Shown piece after piece: positions 32,116 through 36,257 of a DNA stretch of 36,257 nt. A program made the translations under genes and the position numbers. The stretch spans positions 1 through 36,257 of the forward strand of contig CAMNPM010000024.1 of NCBI GenBank assembly GCA_946548065.1. The letters are read 5' to 3'. How positions within the stretch are numbered: the first letter of the stretch is position 1; each line of letters opens with the position of its first letter. Below the pieces are notes generated by a model. It was not told the DNA's origin. It did not search any database and saw nothing but the letters and a program-made list of their open reading frames with translations. This stretch comes from an uncultured Prevotella sp. (GTDB lineage Bacteria > Bacteroidota > Bacteroidia > Bacteroidales > Bacteroidaceae).

Positions 32116-33639
32116 ATGTTTATTAAGGTATTCTTAACTATAGTATTCTTTATCGTCATGCTGGCTGTGGGCATCTATTCTCGCAAGCAGGCCAGCAGTG
32201 TTGACGGATTTGTGTTAGGTGGTCGCTCCGTAGGTCCCTGGCTCACTGCCTTTGCCTTTGGCACTTCCTACTTCTCGGCCGTGGTCTTCGTGGGCTATGC
32301 CGGACAGTTTGGATGGAAATATGGATTGTCGTCTGCCTGGATAGGTATCGGCAATGCCATCATAGGCTCGTTGCTGGCTTGGCTGGTGCTGGGCCGCCGT
32401 ACCAAGCTGATGACACAGCATATTGAAAGCCGTACCATGCCCGACTTCTTTGGTACCCGGTTTGATGATCAGGGATTGCGCGTCGTGGCTTCTGTCATTG
32501 CATTTGTATTCCTGATTCCTTATACGGCAGGTGTGTACAAAGGCATCTCAACACTTTTCGAGATGGGATTTGGCATTCCTTATGAATATTGTGTCATCAT
32601 CATGGCTATCCTTACTGCCGTCTATGTCATACTGGGCGGCTATAAGGCCACTGCCATGAACGACTTCATACAGGGCATCATCATGCTTTTCGGTATCGTG
32701 GCAGTTATCGTTGCTGTGCTCAATGTCCAGGGAGGACTGGTCAGCGCAGTAGAGAAACTGGCAGTTCTGCCTTCAGACACCGACCCGACTGTAAATGGTG
32801 AATTTGCCACATGGTTCGGGCCTGACCCCTGGAACCTCCTGGGTGTCGTCATTCTGACATCGCTGGGTACTTGGGGACTGCCTCAGATGGTGGGTAAGTT
32901 CTATTCCATCACTGATGAGAGTGCCATTAAGCGAGGCACCATCATCTCAACCGTCTTCGCCCTCATCGTGGCTGGAGGATGTTATTTCCTGGGTGGTTTC
33001 GGACGGCTGTTCGGTACTCCGCCCCTGCTCCCTAATGGAAAACTGGCTTTCGACAGCATTGTGCCTTCGATGCTCATTACCCTGCCAGACATCCTTATTG
33101 CCCTTGTGGTACTGCTGGTACTCTCGGCCTCGATGTCAACGTTGGCTTCACTGGTACTCACTTCGAGCTCTACCATGACCCTTGACCTGATATACCGCGA
33201 TAAGAAGTCAATTCCAGGCGAGGTGGAAGAGGGTACCATCGACGATGTGGTGTCTGAGAAGGTAGAGCGGCGCAAGGTGGTGGTGATGCGCGTACTAATC
33301 GTATTCTTCATCGTTATTTCACTGATGATTGCACTCAATCCGCCAACGTTTATTGCCCAGCTGATGGGTATCTCCTGGGGAGCACTGGCAGGTGCATTCC
33401 TGGCTCCCTTCATGCTCGGACTCTACTGGCGCGGAGTCACCAGGACTGCCGTCTGGGCTTGCTTCATTTGGGGCGTGGGTATTACTGTTGTCAACATGCT
33501 GGCTGGCAATCCCATTAATCCCATCAACTGCGGTGCTATAGCCATGATAGGTGGTTTTCCCGTGGTATGGCTCGTCAGCCTGTTCTCGCCTAAGATGAAC
33601 AGTGCAAGAGTAGAAGCCATTTTTAAATGCTACGAATAA
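32116..33639 (+). CDS. Sodium:solute symporter (SSS/SLC5 family)
   Basis: A 507-residue polytopic protein with about 13 hydrophobic segments. The family pattern is clear: the start contains VDGFVLGGRSVGPWLTAFAF, then GTSYFSAVVFVGYAGQFG in the first core helices; a later segment SASMSTLASLVLTSSST carries the Ser/Thr run near the sodium site. SSS members import carboxylates, sugars, proline or aromatic acids, and the substrate cannot be read directly. As the only inner-membrane transporter in this operon, next to two aryl-CoA ligases, an arylacetate or related monocarboxylate is the best guess. It starts 25 bp after the porin gene. Confidence 0.9.
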   Translation: MFIKVFLTIVFFIVMLAVGIYSRKQASSVDGFVLGGRSVGPWLTAFAFGTSYFSAVVFVGYAGQFGWKYGLSSAWIGIGNAIIGSLLAWLVLGRRTKLMTQHIESRTMPDFFGTRFDDQGLRVVASVIAFVFLIPYTAGVYKGISTLFEMGFGIPYEYCVIIMAILTAVYVILGGYKATAMNDFIQGIIMLFGIVAVIVAVLNVQGGLVSAVEKLAVLPSDTDPTVNGEFATWFGPDPWNLLGVVILTSLGTWGLPQMVGKFYSITDESAIKRGTIISTVFALIVAGGCYFLGGFGRLFGTPPLLPNGKLAFDSIVPSMLITLPDILIALVVLLVLSASMSTLASLVLTSSSTMTLDLIYRDKKSIPGEVEEGTIDDVVSEKVERRKVVVMRVLIVFFIVISLMIALNPPTFIAQLMGISWGALAGAFLAPFMLGLYWRGVTRTAVWACFIWGVGITVVNMLAGNPINPINCGAIAMIGGFPVVWLVSLFSPKMNSARVEAIFKCYE

Positions 33640-33666
33640 CGTCGAACTAACATAAAAAACAATAAA

Positions 33667-34974
33667 ATGATTTGGAATCCCAATAAAGAATGCATGAGTC
33701 GCGACGAGATGAGCGCGCTGCAAGGAAAGAGACTTCATAAGATAGTAGAATACGTATATCACCATGTCCCCTTCTACCGTAACAAGATGCAGGAGCTGGA
33801 CATTCGTCCTGATGACATCCAGACCATCGAGGACATCAAGAAGTTGCCCTTCACTACAAAGAAGGACTTGCGCGACAACTATCCCTTCGGACTGCAGGCC
33901 GCCCCGCAGAGCGAAATCATCCGCATCCACGCCTCCAGCGGAACTACGGGCAATCCTACCATCGTGGGGTATACCCGCAAGGACATCGGTGTGTGGAGCG
34001 AGTGTATGGCACGTTGCCTAACAGCCTTCGGCATCACCCGTGATGACATCTTCTCCGTTAGCTACGGCTATGGACTGTTCACTGGCGGTCTGGGTGCCCA
34101 CTATGGTGTGGAGCATATTGGTGCTGCTGTGGTTCCTGCCTCGACGGGTAACACGGAGAAACACCTTAAGCTGATTCGCGACCTGGGTGTCACCGGCATT
34201 GCTTGCACCCCTTCGTATGCTCTCTATCTGGCTGAGACCATGGATAAGATGGGCATCACCAAGGATCAGATAAAGTTGCGCGTAGGAGCCTTTGGTGCTG
34301 AGCCTTGGACGGAGAACATGCGTAAGGAGATTGAAGAGCGTCTTGGATTGAAGGGCTACAACCTCTATGGTCTTTCTGAGGTGATGGGACCCTCCGTAAG
34401 CTATGAGTGCCAGATGCAGCATGGCAGCCACATCAACGAAGACCACTTCTATCCCGAGATTATCAACCCCACGACACTGGAACCGCTACCCAACGGACAA
34501 ACCGGCGAGCTGGTGTTCACCACACTGACCAAGGAAGGTATGCCCGTGCTGCGCTATCGTACCCGCGACCTCTGCCATCTGATGGACGGGCAGTGCGACT
34601 GCGGACGTACCAATGTCCGCATGGGACGCATCGAAGGACGTTCCGACGACATGCTCATCATCCGTGGAATCAACGTGTTCCCCTCACAGGTGGAGAGTGT
34701 CGTGCTCAGCATGCCCGAATTTGCTCCCCGCTACATGCTTATCGTCGACCGAGTCAACAACCTCGACACCCTACAGGTGCAGGTGGAGTTGCGTCAGGAG
34801 TACTTCACTGGCACCTTCGACACACCCGCTGCTGTCGATGCACTGGAGAAGAAGCTCTCCAATAAGCTCAAGAGTGTGCTTAGTATCGTTGCCAAGGTTC
34901 AGCTCAAGGCTCCCAACACCATCGAGCGAAGCCAGGGCAAGAGCGCCCATGTGATAGACAATCGCAAACTATAA
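33667..34974 (+). CDS. paaK: Phenylacetate-CoA ligase family protein (first paralogue)
   Basis: A 435-residue ANL-superfamily enzyme of PaaK length that activates phenylacetate or a related aryl acid with ATP and CoA. The phosphate loop is at about residue 90 (HASSGTTGNPTIVGYT), then GAFGAEPWTENM, GYNLYGLSEVMGP, PVLRYRTRDLCHL with a Cys pair in QCDCGRTN, and GRIEGRSDDMLIIRGINVFP with the hinge residues. The lid ends IERSQGKSAHVIDNR. It lies 27 bp after the symporter gene. Family members with this hinge act on arylacetates, but phenylacetate, 4-hydroxyphenylacetate and indoleacetate cannot be told apart here. A second copy follows after only 9 bp. Confidence 0.93.
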   Translation: MIWNPNKECMSRDEMSALQGKRLHKIVEYVYHHVPFYRNKMQELDIRPDDIQTIEDIKKLPFTTKKDLRDNYPFGLQAAPQSEIIRIHASSGTTGNPTIVGYTRKDIGVWSECMARCLTAFGITRDDIFSVSYGYGLFTGGLGAHYGVEHIGAAVVPASTGNTEKHLKLIRDLGVTGIACTPSYALYLAETMDKMGITKDQIKLRVGAFGAEPWTENMRKEIEERLGLKGYNLYGLSEVMGPSVSYECQMQHGSHINEDHFYPEIINPTTLEPLPNGQTGELVFTTLTKEGMPVLRYRTRDLCHLMDGQCDCGRTNVRMGRIEGRSDDMLIIRGINVFPSQVESVVLSMPEFAPRYMLIVDRVNNLDTLQVQVELRQEYFTGTFDTPAAVDALEKKLSNKLKSVLSIVAKVQLKAPNTIERSQGKSAHVIDNRKL

Positions 34975-34983
34975 ATAATCATC

Positions 34984-36257
34984 ATGCAACAATCTAATTT
35001 TTTTAATCCGGAATTCGAGACCATGAGCCGCGAGCAGATTGAGGCGCTTCAGCTGGAGCGCCTGCAAAAGACCGTTCGCCACTGCATGAACAACGAGTTC
35101 TATCAAAAGAAATTCAAAGAAGCAGGCATCACGCCTGATGACATCAAGACCCTGGATGACGTGCGCAAGATTCCCTTCACGACGAAGCAGGATCTGCGCG
35201 ACACCTATCCATTTGGTATGTCGTGTGTACCATTGCGCGACTGTGTTCGTCTGCACTCATCGAGTGGCACAACTGGCAATCCCACCGTCATCCTGCACAC
35301 GCAGAAAGACCTTGACGAATGGGCCAACCAGGTGGCCCGCAACCTGTGGATGGTGGGCTGCCGTCCTGAGGATGTGTTCCAGAACACTTCCGGCTATGGT
35401 ATGTTCACGGGTGGACTGGGTTTCCAGTATGGTGCCGAACGTTTAGGAATGCTCACCATTCCTGCCGCTGCCGGCAACTCGCTGCGCCAAATCAAGTTCA
35501 TCAAGGATTTTGGCACCACAGTCATCCATGCCATCCCCTCCTATGTGACCCGTCTCTATGAGGTGATGCAGCAGGAGGGTGTTGACCCGCGTCGCGACAC
35601 CAAGCTCAAAGTGCTCGCCATCGGTGCCGAGCCACACAGTGAGGAACAGCGCAAGCGTATTGAGGAGATGATGGGTGTCAAGGCCTATAATTCGTTCGGT
35701 ATGTCCGAGATGTGCGGCCCAGGTGTAGGTTTCGAGTGTCCGGAGCAGAACGGACTGCATTTCTGGGAAGACTACTACATAGTAGAGATTGTGGATCCTG
35801 AGACCTTGGAACCTGTTCCCGATGGTGAGATTGGCGAGCTGGTGCTGACCTCGCTCTGCCGCGAGGCCATGCCTCTGCTGCGCTACCGCACCCGCGACCT
35901 CACCCGTGTCCTGGGGCGCAGCTGTCCCTGTGGACGTAACCATGTTCGGATTGACCGTATGCGTGGACGCAGCGATGACATGATAGTACTGCGTGGCGTG
36001 AACATCTTCCCCATTCAGGTGGAGAAGATACTAATGCAGTTCCCTGAACTGGGCAACAACTATCTCATCACGCTTGTGACCAAAGAGGACAATGACTTCA
36101 TGAACCTCGATGTGGAACTGGCACAGCCCACTGACGACTATGCAGCCCTGCAGGCTCTGGAGCGCGAGATCAAGCGCCGCCTGAAGGACGAGATTCTGCT
36201 CACGCCCAACATCCGCCTCGTGCCTCAGGGCACGCTGCCCGTCAGCGAAGGCAAGGC
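34984..36257 (+). CDS. paaK: Phenylacetate-CoA ligase family protein (second paralogue), cut by window end
   Basis: The ATG at 34984 opens a frame of 424 codons that runs off the window. The start is MQQSNFFNPEFETMSREQIE. Motifs match PaaK: HSSSGTTGNPTVI near residue 95, AIGAEPHSEEQ, YNSFGMSEMCGPG, PLLRYRTRDLTRV, a Cys pair in SCPCGRNH, RMRGRSDDMIVLRGVNIFP, and the lid ending GTLPVSEGKA. Only about the last ten residues are missing. Its lid and active-site segments differ from the first copy (SEMCGPG versus SEVMGPS), which suggests a different aryl or branched acid. Both copies keep the catalytic motifs, so neither looks decayed. Confidence 0.92.
   Translation, partial: MQQSNFFNPEFETMSREQIEALQLERLQKTVRHCMNNEFYQKKFKEAGITPDDIKTLDDVRKIPFTTKQDLRDTYPFGMSCVPLRDCVRLHSSSGTTGNPTVILHTQKDLDEWANQVARNLWMVGCRPEDVFQNTSGYGMFTGGLGFQYGAERLGMLTIPAAAGNSLRQIKFIKDFGTTVIHAIPSYVTRLYEVMQQEGVDPRRDTKLKVLAIGAEPHSEEQRKRIEEMMGVKAYNSFGMSEMCGPGVGFECPEQNGLHFWEDYYIVEIVDPETLEPVPDGEIGELVLTSLCREAMPLLRYRTRDLTRVLGRSCPCGRNHVRIDRMRGRSDDMIVLRGVNIFPIQVEKILMQFPELGNNYLITLVTKEDNDFMNLDVELAQPTDDYAALQALEREIKRRLKDEILLTPNIRLVPQGTLPVSEGK

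Overview
The window looks like chromosomal DNA from a Bacteroidales bacterium, most likely a Prevotella-like species with roughly half G+C by eye. The evidence is the gene content (DUF4292 and DUF4369-type lipoproteins, a carboxypeptidase-regulatory-like TonB receptor, a Porin_O_P-type porin, an EnvC-like factor next to a TPR protein) and the promoters. Eleven starts are preceded by the Bacteroidetes -7 box TAnnTTTG, in several cases with a TTTG/TTG box 19-20 bp upstream. Shine-Dalgarno sites are mostly absent. Genes are dense, with many 4-bp ATGA overlaps. I see no insertion sequence, prophage, CRISPR array or rRNA operon.

Layout. (1) 1-807: a cut minus-strand ORF end and a hemolysin III/PAQR membrane protein. 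(2) 922-5536, plus: dut, a TPR protein, a DUF4292 lipoprotein and an EnvC-like murein hydrolase activator. (3) 5538-6593, minus: an M20 deacylase. (4) 6700-10314, plus: acyl-CoA synthetase, prfB, a 48-residue membrane protein and a CYTH protein. (5) 10344-10751, minus: a VanZ-like protein. (6) 10842-14430, plus: two overlapping sodium symporter paralogues (NSS family) and a helix-hairpin-helix protein. (7) 14627-16003, plus: a GltD-like oxidoreductase. (8) 16069-21014, minus: a three-gene envelope operon (TPR/OmpA-like lipoprotein, thioredoxin-fold lipoprotein without CXXC, AsmA-like protein with a Lys/Ala-rich tail). Upstream of it lie a 21-22 bp repeat array and tRNA-Leu(UAA). (9) 21504-24642, minus: pyrE, SRPBCC protein, argH and a four-cysteine lipoprotein. 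(10) 24761-27328, plus: a TonB-dependent receptor. (11) 27361 to the end, plus: iorA, iorB, aminotransferase, porin, sodium:solute symporter and two phenylacetate-CoA ligase paralogues.

The most interesting unit is region 11. It combines an outer-membrane pore, a sodium symporter, two aryl-CoA ligases, a 2-oxoacid:ferredoxin oxidoreductase and an aminotransferase. Read as uptake, CoA activation, reductive carboxylation and transamination, this is a complete route from external arylacetates to aromatic amino acids; read backwards it is amino acid fermentation. The second notable signal is non-coding. An 8-nt periodic TCGAnnnn element occupies the space between two genes inside two unrelated operons (before argH and before the aminotransferase), in the same orientation relative to the downstream start codon.
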